Source: Nocardiopsis kunsanensis DSM 44524 (GTDB taxonomy: Bacteria > Actinomycetota > Actinomycetes > Streptosporangiales > Streptosporangiaceae). From it: a DNA stretch of 50,568 nt. Both the position numbers and the translations under genes were made by a program. Numbering within the stretch: the first letter of the stretch is position 1; each line of letters begins with the position of its first letter. Location: the NCBI RefSeq assembly GCF_000340965.1, contig NZ_ANAY01000040.1:1-50568 (forward strand), read 5' to 3'. This document shows, piece after piece, positions 27,512 through 36,106 of the stretch. The notes beneath the pieces were generated by a model that saw only the letters and a program-made list of their open reading frames with translations, had not been told where the DNA came from and made no database searches.

Positions 27512-28891
27512 TCAGGTGTCGACGGTGGGCAGGTGCCAGGGCAGGTGTTCTTGTATCCGCTCCCACTCCTCGGGCCCGACCGGGGCCGTGACAGGCTCCG
27601 CGGCGGCCGTGGCCCCCGCGTCCGTGCGACCGCCCGCACGCACGTTGTCGAAGGCCGCGCGCGACTGGGCGTCGAGCTCGACGACGACCTCGGAGACGGT
27701 ACCGAAGGGCCGGTCGGCGTCCTGGGCGGCGGAGCCCTGTTCGGAGACGCACTCCTCGGCCGCGCGGAGCTTGTCGTCCCGGCTGCCGTGGTACCAGGAG
27801 GTGGCCAGGAGGCGGTTGCGCTCACCGCCGGCGAGTTCCCCGGTCGCCTGGACACGGTCGACGAAGGCACGGGTCTCCTCGGACAGTCCCTCCTGCTCGG
27901 GCCGCAGACCGCCGTGTTCCTCGAAACGGTTGACGAGGCACTGCTGGAACGCGGGTACCCCCTGCCGGTCGGACTTGTCGGGGAAGACGATGCCGTCGGG
28001 GAAGGCGGTGTCCTCGGGGAGTCGGGTGACCTCCGCGGGGGAGAGCTCTTCCAGGGGCTGCCCGTTCCTCTGTTGCCGTAGTTCCGGATCCCGGTCTGCC
28101 CGGGCCGGGGCGGGCATGTCCTCAGGGGCTCCGTCGGCCACCGCCTCGGGCCTTTCGGGGTCGTGCTGGGTGGGCACGTCCAGAACCGGTCCCTCCTCCG
28201 GGCCGAGCCCCTCGGGACCGCCCTCGGAAGAGGCGCCCTCGGAGGAGGTACCACCGTTCCCGTCGGGGGAGCCTTCCTCGGGGGAGGGCTCCCCGGTGTC
28301 CCGAACAGGGGGAGGTGCAGCTTCCTCCGTACCCCGGACCGGCCTGGGGGCGCTCTCCTCCGCGGCCGGGACGATCGCTCCTGCTGTCCGTTCGAGCTCC
28401 TCCCGGGTCCACCGCCCGGGGTCCAGGTGGGCGAGCACGGCAACGCCCGGGCTCTCCACCCAGAAGAGTTCGCCCGTGTTCTGTGAGAGGTAGGCGCCGT
28501 TCTCGAAGCCCTCGTCCCGGCCGAGGCGCTCCAACGCATCGGCGCGCACGTGGCCGAACCGGTCCCGCCTCAGATCGTCCAGCTCTTGGAGGGCTTCCGA
28601 ACGCAGGACCGCCACGCGCCCCGCAAGCTCGTCCGACCCCTGGACCCAGGTGATCTCGGAGCGGCGGACGTCCTCGTCCTCGTGGGAGGACGAGGCGTTG
28701 ACGCGGTGCCGTTCCAGCCCCTCGGGCAGACGGCCGATCGTGAAGCCGTCGAGACCGTGGTCGGACCCGCCCCGTTCGGCTCTCGGGCGGGCCGGTCCCC
28801 CGCCGTCGGCGGAGACCGGTACGGCCGTCCCGCAGACGGTCAGTGCCCCGGCGCCCAGGAGCGCGACCCACCAGGTGCGGTGCTTGCGCAT
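27512..28891 (-). CDS. Secreted acidic protein of unknown function
   Basis: The product has 459 residues. A signal peptide (RKHRTWWVALLGAGALTVCGTAVPVSA) is cleaved near 28. A first conserved-looking block (about 48-175) includes DGFTIGRLPEGLERH, SEITWVQGSDELAGRVAVLRS and LGRDEGFENGAYLSQ. A disordered Glu/Pro/Gly region (about 180-290) follows, then a C-terminal helical block with two cysteines (FQQCLVNRF, AEECVSEQG) that could form a disulfide. ATG 28891 has AAGGA at good spacing. It is transcribed towards ggt with a 306-base gap, so cotranscription is uncertain. I do not recognise a family. Confidence 0.75.
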   Translation of the reverse strand: MRKHRTWWVALLGAGALTVCGTAVPVSADGGGPARPRAERGGSDHGLDGFTIGRLPEGLERHRVNASSSHEDEDVRRSEITWVQGSDELAGRVAVLRSEALQELDDLRRDRFGHVRADALERLGRDEGFENGAYLSQNTGELFWVESPGVAVLAHLDPGRWTREELERTAGAIVPAAEESAPRPVRGTEEAAPPPVRDTGEPSPEEGSPDGNGGTSSEGASSEGGPEGLGPEEGPVLDVPTQHDPERPEAVADGAPEDMPAPARADRDPELRQQRNGQPLEELSPAEVTRLPEDTAFPDGIVFPDKSDRQGVPAFQQCLVNRFEEHGGLRPEQEGLSEETRAFVDRVQATGELAGGERNRLLATSWYHGSRDDKLRAAEECVSEQGSAAQDADRPFGTVSEVVVELDAQSRAAFDNVRAGGRTDAGATAAAEPVTAPVGPEEWERIQEHLPWHLPTVDT

Positions 28892-29072
28892 GCGTGTTCC
28901 TTCCCATTGACTACGGATAGTAATGGTTCCATATCCCCAGGTGACTGACGAAGGACTTTGCGGTCAAAAAAGTACACAAAGTGATCAATAGGATTCATGT
29001 GGTGATAAAAGGCGTGGAATTGGGTACCCACCACCGGACGGTGAGGCGGGCCTCATTCCACGCTCGACTCAT

Positions 29073-29094
29073 GGTCACCGTGTAGTCACCAATT
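29073..29094 (+). promoter_or_regulatory. PHO-box-like direct repeat (PhoP site candidate)
   Basis: Two adjacent 11-base units, GGTCACCGTGT and AGTCACCAATT, match the G-T/G-TCACC core of actinobacterial PhoP repeats. They lie about 50-70 bases before a secreted glycerophosphodiesterase gene, a classical phosphate-starvation target. A weaker third unit (GCTCTCAGGCT) follows. Confidence 0.55.
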
Positions 29095-29145
29095 GCTCTC
29101 AGGCTGAGGTAGCACTCGGCACATAACTCGTACATGGGAGGTCCG

Positions 29146-30069
29146 GTGCGTCGCATCGCGATCGTTGTCGGAGCCATAACGCTCACAGTGACGGCAGGCG
29201 GAGCCCCCGCCCTGGCCGCGCCGTCATTCCATCCCTCAGGACCGGTCGGCGCCGTGCGGGTCTCGGCGGAACAACCGTCCCCCGAACGCCCGCTCGTCGC
29301 CGTCGCCCACCGCGGAGCCTCCGGGCACGCACCCGAGAACACCCTCGCCGCAATCGACGCCGCCGACGAGCTGGGGGCCGTGACCGTCGAGATCGACGTC
29401 CAGCTCACCGCCGACGGCGAACCCGTACTCATGCACGATGCGTCCCTGGAACGCACGACCGACATCGAGGAGGTCCACCCCGACCTCGACTCCTACGACA
29501 TCGCCGACCTGACCCTGGAACAGATCGAGGCGGTGGACGCCGGCAGCTGGTTCGACCCGGCCTTCGAAGGCGAACCCGTCCCCACCTTCGAGGAGGCCCT
29601 CGACCGGCTGGAGAGCCTGGACCTCAACCTCTTCCTCGAGGTCAAGGACCCCGAAAGCCACCCCGGCATCGAGGAGGTCCTGGCCGAGGAACTCACCTCC
29701 CACAGCTACTGGATGAGGAAGAACCCCCCTCGGGAACCGAACCGCCTCATGATCCAGAGCTTCGACTGGGACTCCATGGAGACCTCCGAGGACCTTCTGC
29801 CCTCGGTCCCGCACGGCCTGCTCGGTGAGGTGCCCGTGGACGAACTCGACGACCACGACTGGGCCGACATGGTCAACCCCAACCACACCGGCCTGACCGC
29901 CGACTACGTCTCCAGCGTCCAGGAGGCGGGCTTCGAGATCATGCCCTACACCGTCAACGAGCAGGACCGTATGGTCGAGGTCCTGGAAATGGGCACCGAC
30001 GGTTTCGTCACCGACTTCCCCGACATCGGCCAGGACGCCGTCGCCGAGTTCGAAGGCGCCCGATGGTAG
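29146..30069 (+). CDS. glpQ: Secreted glycerophosphodiester phosphodiesterase
   Basis: The product has 307 residues and hydrolyses glycerophosphodiesters to glycerol-3-phosphate and an alcohol, scavenging phosphate outside the cell. A signal peptide (RRIAIVVGAITLTVTAGGAPALAA) precedes a GDPD TIM barrel with VAHRGASGHAPENTLAAI (catalytic His, about 54), the metal ligands in VEIDVQLTADGEPVLMHD (Glu, Asp, His), LFLEVKDP and a C-terminal GTDGFVTDFPD. I chose GTG 29146 because GGGAGG stands just before it; the ATG four codons earlier has no ribosome site. A PHO-box-like repeat upstream suggests phosphate control by PhoP. Confidence 0.92.
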   Translation: MRRIAIVVGAITLTVTAGGAPALAAPSFHPSGPVGAVRVSAEQPSPERPLVAVAHRGASGHAPENTLAAIDAADELGAVTVEIDVQLTADGEPVLMHDASLERTTDIEEVHPDLDSYDIADLTLEQIEAVDAGSWFDPAFEGEPVPTFEEALDRLESLDLNLFLEVKDPESHPGIEEVLAEELTSHSYWMRKNPPREPNRLMIQSFDWDSMETSEDLLPSVPHGLLGEVPVDELDDHDWADMVNPNHTGLTADYVSSVQEAGFEIMPYTVNEQDRMVEVLEMGTDGFVTDFPDIGQDAVAEFEGARW

Positions 30070-30239
30070 GCCGGTCTCCGACAGGAGACACAGCAGGAAG
30101 GGCCTGAGGCCCCCTCCGGGCCGGCCCGGGACCCGCCCGCCCCACAGGTGGGAGGATCGCCTCCGACACACACCGGGTCCGCCCCGGACACCTCTGGCGT
30201 CCGGGGCGGACCACTGGCGCGAAAGGTGGGACCGACCAA

Positions 30240-31478
30240 GTGAGCGAACGGTTGACCATCCCGCAGGAACACGTCGACTGGCGCACCAAAGGGGTGTGGT
30301 GGCCCGAGGGCGCCCTCACCCTCGACGAGTTCGCCCGACAGGCCGGAGGACTGTTCACCGGCCCCTTCACCTGGCCCCTCATGGTGCTGCGCGAACCGGA
30401 ACTGAGCCGCAACATCACCGCGCTGGCCGACTTCACCGAACACCACGGACTCACCTTCGCCCCGCACGGCAAGACCTCCATGGCGCCCGCACTCATCCAG
30501 CGCCAACTCGACGCCGGCGCCTGGGGCGTGACCGCCGCGACCGCCAACCAGGTGCTGGCCTACCGCCGCTTCGGGGTAGGGCGCATCGTCCTGGCCAACG
30601 AGCTCCTGGACACCCGGGCCCTGTCCTGGATCGCCGACGAACTCGACCGCGACCCCGGGTTCGAGTTCCTCTTCTACGCCGACTCCCCCGAAGGTGTGGC
30701 CGCGGCATCCTCCGCGGCCGCCCCCGACGGGCGCCCGCTGAGGATCCTGGTCGAACGCGGCGTGCCCGGTGGACGCACCGGGTGCCGCGACCGCGCCGGT
30801 GTGCTGGCCGTGGCCGAAGAGGTGGCAGCCGCCCCCGGCCTCGAACTCGCCGGTGTCGCCGGGTACGAGGGACCGGTGGCCGGAGGGGCCGACGCCGTGC
30901 GCGGATTCCTGCGCGACCTGCGCGCCGACGCCGCCGAGCTCGCCCGGGTCCACGGCCTGGAACGCCCCGTCCTGTCGGTGGGCGGCAGCGCCTGGTTCGA
31001 CCTGGTCGCCGAGGAGTTCGGCGGGGCCCGGGACGTGTGGACGATCCTGCGCAGCGGCGCCTACGTCGCACACGACGACGGCCTCTACCGCCGCACCACC
31101 CCCTACCGGCGCCTGGCCGAGGGGCCCGACGCGCTGGCCGGGGCCCTGGAACTGTGGGCCCAGATCACGTCGACCCCCGAGGAGGGGCTGGCCATCGCCG
31201 GGCTGGGAAGGCGCGAGGCCAACTTCGACGCGGGCCTGCCCGTGCCGCGCTACCTGCGCCGCTCCGACGGGACCCGGAGCCCGGCCGAGGGCGCCGAGAT
31301 CACGGCTCTGAACGACCACCACGCCTACCTGAAGGTGCCGCCGGAGCTCCGGGTGCGCCCCGGTGACCTGGTCTCCTTCGGTATCTCGCACCCCTGCACG
31401 GCCTTCGACCGGTGGGCGCTCATCCCGGTCGTGGACGCGGAGGACACCGTGGTCGAGGCCGTGGCCACCTACTTCTGA
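30240..31478 (+). CDS. PLP-dependent D-amino-acid deaminase/D-threonine aldolase-like enzyme (alanine racemase fold)
   Basis: The product has 412 residues. It belongs to the fold-type III PLP family that includes D-serine dehydratase, D-threonine aldolase and the so-called amino acid deaminases. The PLP-binding Lys is in FAPHGKTSMAP (near 82), with WGVTAATANQV following. The C-terminal metal-binding pair is visible in FGISHPCTAFDRW (His-x-Cys), as in zinc D-serine dehydratases. It likely removes ammonia from D-amino acids. A GTG start at 30240 follows a GGTGGGA purine stretch. A strong hairpin ends the transcript against the convergent hexosaminidase gene. D-amino-acid supply or turnover could link to the NRPS epimerase, but nothing shows this directly. 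Confidence 0.87.
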   Translation: MSERLTIPQEHVDWRTKGVWWPEGALTLDEFARQAGGLFTGPFTWPLMVLREPELSRNITALADFTEHHGLTFAPHGKTSMAPALIQRQLDAGAWGVTAATANQVLAYRRFGVGRIVLANELLDTRALSWIADELDRDPGFEFLFYADSPEGVAAASSAAAPDGRPLRILVERGVPGGRTGCRDRAGVLAVAEEVAAAPGLELAGVAGYEGPVAGGADAVRGFLRDLRADAAELARVHGLERPVLSVGGSAWFDLVAEEFGGARDVWTILRSGAYVAHDDGLYRRTTPYRRLAEGPDALAGALELWAQITSTPEEGLAIAGLGRREANFDAGLPVPRYLRRSDGTRSPAEGAEITALNDHHAYLKVPPELRVRPGDLVSFGISHPCTAFDRWALIPVVDAEDTVVEAVATYF

Positions 31479-31486
31479 CCGCCTCC

Positions 31487-31531
31487 GGAACCGGCCGGGG
31501 CGCGGCACGCGGCCTCGCCCCGGCCGGTTCC
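31487..31531. terminator. Bidirectional hairpin terminator
   Basis: A 15-bp perfect stem (31487-31501 with 31517-31531) separates two convergent genes whose stops lie nine and three bases away. Confidence 0.85.
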
Positions 31532-31533
31532 GG

Positions 31534-33156
31534 TCAGTCCCGCCCGAGCACCCCGGGTCGGGTCTGCCACGGGCGCGGACCCTCCAGGGGCCGGTACTCC
31601 ACCCCCGCGCAGTCCAGGCGGAGCAGGTGCGCACGCAGGCGCGGTTCGAACTCGGCGTAGTCACGCGGGCCCGCCGACCACACCTTCTCCGCGAAGGCCG
31701 ACAGGCGTGGGAAGACCATGTAGTCCAACCGACGGGGCGTGTCGATGTGCTCGGTCCAGACGTTGACCTGCGCCCCCAGTACGTGTTCGGCCTCCTGCGG
31801 GCTCAGCCCCTCCGGGACGGGTTCGGAGAGGTAGACCTCCTCCGTCGGCAGGAGCGTGCCGACCTTGACCGGCTCCTCCTCGGACTCCGACTGGCGGTAG
31901 TCGAGGTAGGAGGTCGCAGTGGGCGCCATGATGACGTCGTGGCCGGCCCGCGCCGCCGCGACACCGCCCACCTCGCCGCGCCAGGACATCACGACCGCGC
32001 CCGCCGACAGGCCCTTGCGTCCGTCCCCGGGTGCAGGGGCCTCCTCGTCCCCGGCCCAGAGCCAGCCCTGCAGGATCTCGTCCCAGCCGACCGTGCGCCG
32101 CCCGCGCGAGGCCAGGTGCCGGTCGAGCTGCCGGACGAACCAGTTCTGCAGTTCGTGCTCGTCGGCCAGTCCCTCGTCCCGGATCCGCTGCTGGGCCGAG
32201 GGGCTCTCCTTCCACTGAGTCTTGGGGCACTCGTCGCCGCCGATGTGGAAGAAGGGGGACGGGAACAGCTCCACCAGCTCGTCCACGACGTTGCGGTAGA
32301 AGTCCAGGACCTCGTCGGTCACGGCCAGGACCTCGTCGAAGATCCCCCACTGGGTACCGACGGGCACACGTCCGGTCTCGCCGAGTTCGGGGTAGGCGTG
32401 GATCGCGGCCAGGGAGTGCCCGGGCACATCGATCTCGGGCACCACCGTCACGTGGCGCTCGGCGGCGTGAGCGACGATCTCGCGGACGTCGTCCTGGGTG
32501 AGGTACCCGCCGTGGGGACGCCCGTCGAAGACCGGTGGCCGCGCCGCTCCCACCTGGCTCTCTGCACGCCAGGAACCTTCCTCCGTCAGTTTCGGATACC
32601 GCCGGATCTGCACCCGCCAGCCCTGGTCGTCGCTCAGGTGCAGGTGGAGCACGTTGAGTTTGTGCATCGCCATCAGGTCGACGAAACGCATGATCTCGCG
32701 TCTGGGCTGGAAGTGCCGGGCGATGTCGAGCATCGCACCCCGCCACCGGAACCGGGGCGCGTCGGTGATGCTCACTGCCGGCAGGACCCACTCCGACCCG
32801 GCCGGGGCGGCAGCGCGGTACGCGTCGGCGGGCAGGAGCTGGCGCAGGGTCTGCGCCCCGTAGAACACACCGGCGGCGTCGTGGCCGATGACCGAGGCGC
32901 CCTCGGCGTCGACGACCAGCCGGTACCCCTCGGGGGAGAGTCCGGCGCCGGGGTCCACACTGAGCCGGATCTGTGCGTCGGCCTCGCCACCGCGTTCCAG
33001 GGGCAGTCCGGTCGCCGGACCGACCTCGCGGCGCAGCCAGGACAGGACCCCGGCGGCCCCCGCTCCTGCGTGCACACGCGTTCGTGGGGTCAGCACCAGG
33101 CCCGGGCCCTCACCGGGGGATGACTCACGGGGGCGGGGGATCAGGGAGTCGGACAC
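31534..33156 (-). CDS. Beta-N-acetylhexosaminidase, glycoside hydrolase family 20
   Basis: The product has 540 residues and releases terminal N-acetylglucosamine from chitin or wall oligosaccharides. An N-terminal GH20b domain (about 12-130) is followed by the catalytic barrel with RFRWRGAMLDIARHFQP, LNVLHLHLSDDQGWR, VPEIDVPGH and the catalytic Asp-Glu pair in FFHIGGDECPKTQW (near 307), then LGAQVNVWTEHI. No signal peptide is seen, so it acts inside the cell on imported oligosaccharides. GTG 33156 has AGGAG six bases upstream; the longer ATG start at 33192 would include the operator. A DasR-type dre site lies 12 bases before the start, indicating control by glucosamine-6-phosphate. Confidence 0.95.
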   Translation of the reverse strand: MSDSLIPRPRESSPGEGPGLVLTPRTRVHAGAGAAGVLSWLRREVGPATGLPLERGGEADAQIRLSVDPGAGLSPEGYRLVVDAEGASVIGHDAAGVFYGAQTLRQLLPADAYRAAAPAGSEWVLPAVSITDAPRFRWRGAMLDIARHFQPRREIMRFVDLMAMHKLNVLHLHLSDDQGWRVQIRRYPKLTEEGSWRAESQVGAARPPVFDGRPHGGYLTQDDVREIVAHAAERHVTVVPEIDVPGHSLAAIHAYPELGETGRVPVGTQWGIFDEVLAVTDEVLDFYRNVVDELVELFPSPFFHIGGDECPKTQWKESPSAQQRIRDEGLADEHELQNWFVRQLDRHLASRGRRTVGWDEILQGWLWAGDEEAPAPGDGRKGLSAGAVVMSWRGEVGGVAAARAGHDVIMAPTATSYLDYRQSESEEEPVKVGTLLPTEEVYLSEPVPEGLSPQEAEHVLGAQVNVWTEHIDTPRRLDYMVFPRLSAFAEKVWSAGPRDYAEFEPRLRAHLLRLDCAGVEYRPLEGPRPWQTRPGVLGRD

Positions 33157-33477
33157 GGCTGCTCCTATCCGGTCTAGACCATTGACCGACATCGTGCCAT
33201 GCGTGCCGGGAACGGCACAGGGGTACGAACAAATGGATCGACAATCCCCACATTCGGGATGTGCCGATACCCAACCTTGCCCCCGTGTTGATGTTGGCTC
33301 TGCCCCGAACGAGGCAAATCCAGGGCCAGGGGCCGGACAGAGCCCCCTGGACGGGCTGCGTATCCGCCCCTCTCACAGGGGAGGGGACGGGTGCGCGGTC
33401 CGCTGTGCGCGTCCGGTGGTTCCGCGACCGTGCCCGAAAGGGCCCGGCACACATGACCGGAAGGAGTGAGGGCGACG
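33157..33477. other. Divergent intergenic region between hexosaminidase and transporter
   Basis: It holds the dre operator at 33168-33183 and, by position, divergent promoters. No gene is supported in it. Confidence 0.6.
33168..33183. promoter_or_regulatory. dre operator (DasR binding site)
   Basis: The core GGTCTAGACC (33171-33180) is a perfect palindrome identical to the centre of the DasR-responsive element consensus, with fitting flanks TCC and ATT. DasR is the GntR-family repressor of N-acetylglucosamine genes, and the adjacent gene is a GH20 hexosaminidase. Confidence 0.85.
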
Positions 33478-34356
33478 ATGTTGTGGGCGGTGCCCGTCGC
33501 CGTGTTGGGGGCCTTCGCCCTGGCCCTCGGTTCGGCCCTCCAGGAACGCGACGCGGTCCGGGCACCGGGCGGCCGGGTCGCCCGCGCCGGTGTGCTGTTC
33601 CACCTGTTCGGGCGCCCGCGCTGGCTCCTCGGCGGGGCCCTGGTCGTTCTCGGGGCGCTCCTGCACCTGGTGGCGCTCAGCGGTGCCCCGCTCACCATCA
33701 TCCAACCCCTGGGCGTGACCGGCCTGCTCTTCGCGATCGTGCTCTGGTCCTTCTTCACCCACCGATCGGTCGGCCCGTACCAGGTCGTCGCCGGCCTCGC
33801 CGTCATGGCCGGGCTGACCGGGGTGCTGTGGCTGTTCCCGCACGTGGACGAGGCGCCCGTGCTGGGGACCCGTGCCGCCCTGACCCTGGCCGGGGTGGTC
33901 ATCGGCGCGGGGGTCCTGCTGCACCTGGTCGCACGCTGGTTCCCCAGCCCCGTCCGCGCGATCCTGCTCGCCATGGCCGGCGGGGCCGCCATGGGCACCA
34001 CCTCCGGGCTGGCCCGTGTGGTGCTGGTCGGTGCGCACGGCGACTGGTCCCGGTTGATCAGTTGGTTGACCCTGCTGGCCGTGGTCACCGCCGTCTTCGG
34101 CGCCCTGTTGGTCCAGAACGCCTACCGCAGCGGCCACTTCGCCGCCGCCTACGCGACCCTGCTGGTCACCGATCCCGTCGTCGGTGTCGGTATCGGCGCG
34201 GTGATGCTCGGCGAGGGCGCCCCGGACACACCGCTCACCCAGGCCGGCGCGCTGGTCTTCGCGCTCATGGCCGTGGTGGGGACCGTCGGCCTCGCCCGGA
34301 GCCGGGACCGCAACCCCGAGGCAGAGCAGCCCCCGCGGTCCGTCCGCACCCGTTGA
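33478..34356 (+). CDS. DMT/EamA-like multi-helix membrane protein
   Basis: The product has 292 residues with about nine to ten hydrophobic helices, from MLWAVPVAVLGAFALALGS through ALVFALMAVVGTVGLA, consistent with the drug/metabolite transporter superfamily. Typical features are the Gln-Glu after helix 1 (ALQERDAV), SGAPLTIIQPLGVTGLLFA in the middle of repeat 1 and VTDPVVGVGIGAVMLGEG in repeat 2. ATG 33478 is preceded by GAGGG; a GTG 12 bases upstream lacks spacing to its ribosome site. The next gene, a glycosyltransferase, starts 16 bases later, so the two are probably cotranscribed. The substrate is unknown. Confidence 0.85.
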   Translation: MLWAVPVAVLGAFALALGSALQERDAVRAPGGRVARAGVLFHLFGRPRWLLGGALVVLGALLHLVALSGAPLTIIQPLGVTGLLFAIVLWSFFTHRSVGPYQVVAGLAVMAGLTGVLWLFPHVDEAPVLGTRAALTLAGVVIGAGVLLHLVARWFPSPVRAILLAMAGGAAMGTTSGLARVVLVGAHGDWSRLISWLTLLAVVTAVFGALLVQNAYRSGHFAAAYATLLVTDPVVGVGIGAVMLGEGAPDTPLTQAGALVFALMAVVGTVGLARSRDRNPEAEQPPRSVRTR

Positions 34357-34372
34357 CCCAAGGAGTACCGCC

Positions 34373-35629
34373 ATGCTCAGAGCAGCACACCCGCTGAGTG
34401 TCCTGGTCGTCACCGACACCTATCCGCCCGATGTCAACGGTGCAGCCTACTTCACCCACCGGCTGGCCGATGGGCTCGCCGGGCGCGGCCACCGGGTCCA
34501 CGTGCTCTGCCCCTCCGCGCAGGGGCAGCCGCACGTGACGATGGCCGGGGAGGTGACCGAACACCGGGTGCCTTCGGCCCGGATCCCGCTCCAGCCGACC
34601 ATGCGGGCCGCACTGCCCCTGGGACTGCGCGGGCACGTCGACCGCCTGTTGGCCCGTTTGGCGCCCGACGTGGTCCATGTGCAGAGCCACTTCACCCTCA
34701 GCCGCACGGCGCTCGCACGGGCCCGGGCGGCCGGGATCCCCACGGTGCTCACCAACCACTTCATGCCGGACAATCTCTACGCCCACGCCCGTGTGCCCCG
34801 CTCCCTGCAATCGGTGGCCGGTTCGCTGGCCTGGCACGACATGGTCCGTGTGGCCGAGCAGGCCGACCACGTGACCACCCCGACCCCGCGTGCGGCCCGA
34901 CTGCTGCGGGAGCAGGGGCTGAGACGGGGGGTGGAGGAGGTCTCCTGCGGGATCGACCTGGACCGTTTCCACCCGCGGGCCTCCGAACGTTCGGCCGCAC
35001 GCGCCCGCCTGGGTGTGCCCGACCGCGATTCGATCGTCTTCGTGGGCCGCCTGGACGAGGAGAAACGTGTCGACGAGCTGGTGCGGGCCCTGGCTCTGAT
35101 CACCCCTGACCTGGACACGCAGTTGGTGCTGGCCGGCACCGGGCAGCGCGAGGAAGAACTGGCCGAACTGGCCCGGGCCCTGGGGATGGAGGAGCGGGTC
35201 CGCTTCCTGGGGTTCGTCCCCGACGAACTGCTGCCGTCGGTGTATGTGGCCGGGGACGTCTTCGCGATCGCGGGGGTGGCCGAACTGCAGAGCATCGCGA
35301 CCCTGGAGGCGATGTCGACGGGTCTGCCGGTGGTGGCCGCCGACGCGATGGCTCTGCCGCACCTGGTCGCCGAGGGGCGCAACGGATACCTGTTCCCGTC
35401 GGGGGAGGTGGAGGTGCTGGCCGACCGGTTGCGTGCGGTCCTGTCCTCCCGCACCGAACGCGGGTTCCTGGGCGCGGCCGGCCGGGAGATGGCGGCCGAG
35501 CACGATCACCGCCGCTCCCTGGAGCGCTTCGAGTCGCTCTACGCACACCTGGGCGGGGCGGTGCTTGCCTCGGTCCCCTCCGGACCGAGGGTGCGCGGTG
35601 ACCGATATGCACGCATTGTTCAAGGATGA
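34373..35629 (+). CDS. Glycosyltransferase family 4 (GT-B)
   Basis: The product has 418 residues. It is a retaining GT-B enzyme that moves a sugar from a nucleotide donor to a lipid or glycan acceptor. The N-terminal domain begins SVLVVTDTYPPDVNGAAYFTHRLADGL with the glycine-containing loop. The C-terminal domain has IVFVGRLDEEKRVDEL and the donor-binding E-x7-E region AELQSIATLEAMSTGLPVVAADA (about 300-322). The overall look resembles diacylglycerol glucosyl- and phosphatidylinositol mannosyltransferases. ATG 34373 has AAGGAG eight bases upstream. It is likely in an operon with the transporter-like gene before it. Confidence 0.9.
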   Translation: MLRAAHPLSVLVVTDTYPPDVNGAAYFTHRLADGLAGRGHRVHVLCPSAQGQPHVTMAGEVTEHRVPSARIPLQPTMRAALPLGLRGHVDRLLARLAPDVVHVQSHFTLSRTALARARAAGIPTVLTNHFMPDNLYAHARVPRSLQSVAGSLAWHDMVRVAEQADHVTTPTPRAARLLREQGLRRGVEEVSCGIDLDRFHPRASERSAARARLGVPDRDSIVFVGRLDEEKRVDELVRALALITPDLDTQLVLAGTGQREEELAELARALGMEERVRFLGFVPDELLPSVYVAGDVFAIAGVAELQSIATLEAMSTGLPVVAADAMALPHLVAEGRNGYLFPSGEVEVLADRLRAVLSSRTERGFLGAAGREMAAEHDHRRSLERFESLYAHLGGAVLASVPSGPRVRGDRYARIVQG

Positions 35630-35692
35630 CGTTTCCGTGTTTTTTGCGCTCCAAACGGTGCCATTTATGCATTGCCGGAAACAAGGCAGGGT

Positions 35693-36010
35693 GTGTGGTT
35701 CCAAGGCATCACCGGACAAGCGGGCCAGAAGCGGGAACCGACCGCCGACGGCCTGATGGACAGGTTGAAGGACGCCGAGAACGACGCGGGCTGCCACGAA
35801 CGTGACATGTCGGAGATCGAGCGCGAGCGCATCGACCTGGAACACCGGGTCAACCGTATGGAGGCCGAACTGGACTCCTTGCGCAAGAGGCGGCTCGAGG
35901 CCTACGCACGCTGGTGGAACGCCCGCGACGACAGGGACAGGGCCCTGCACGTGTGCCGCAAGCTCCGCCGCCGCATCGATCGCACCCGGCGCACGGGTGG
36001 GAGGGGATGA
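35693..36010 (+). CDS. Small basic coiled-coil protein
   Basis: The product has about 105 residues, mostly one long charged helix: MDRLKDAENDAG, then SEIERERIDLEHRVNRMEAELDSLRKRRLEAYARWWNARDD with heptad-like leucines and a run of Arg at the end. The third-position GC is high, supporting real coding. The start is uncertain: GTG 35693 follows an AAGG, and ATG 35756 gives an 84-residue version that begins with the helix. The region before it (35630-35690) is AT-rich. No family is recognised; it could be a small DNA- or protein-binding factor. Confidence 0.55.
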   Translation: MWFQGITGQAGQKREPTADGLMDRLKDAENDAGCHERDMSEIERERIDLEHRVNRMEAELDSLRKRRLEAYARWWNARDDRDRALHVCRKLRRRIDRTRRTGGRG

Positions 36011-36106
36011 GCCCGGAGCGACCCACCGGAAGAACACGAGAGCGACCGACCCGAAGTGGTCCGGCCCCACGGCCGGGCCGCTTCTTCGTGCGAGGGGCCT
36101 GCGCGC

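Noticed and set aside
35693..36010. Phage excisionase or toxin-antitoxin component
   Set aside because: Only a charged coiled coil is visible, with no helix-turn-helix, partner gene or attachment site.
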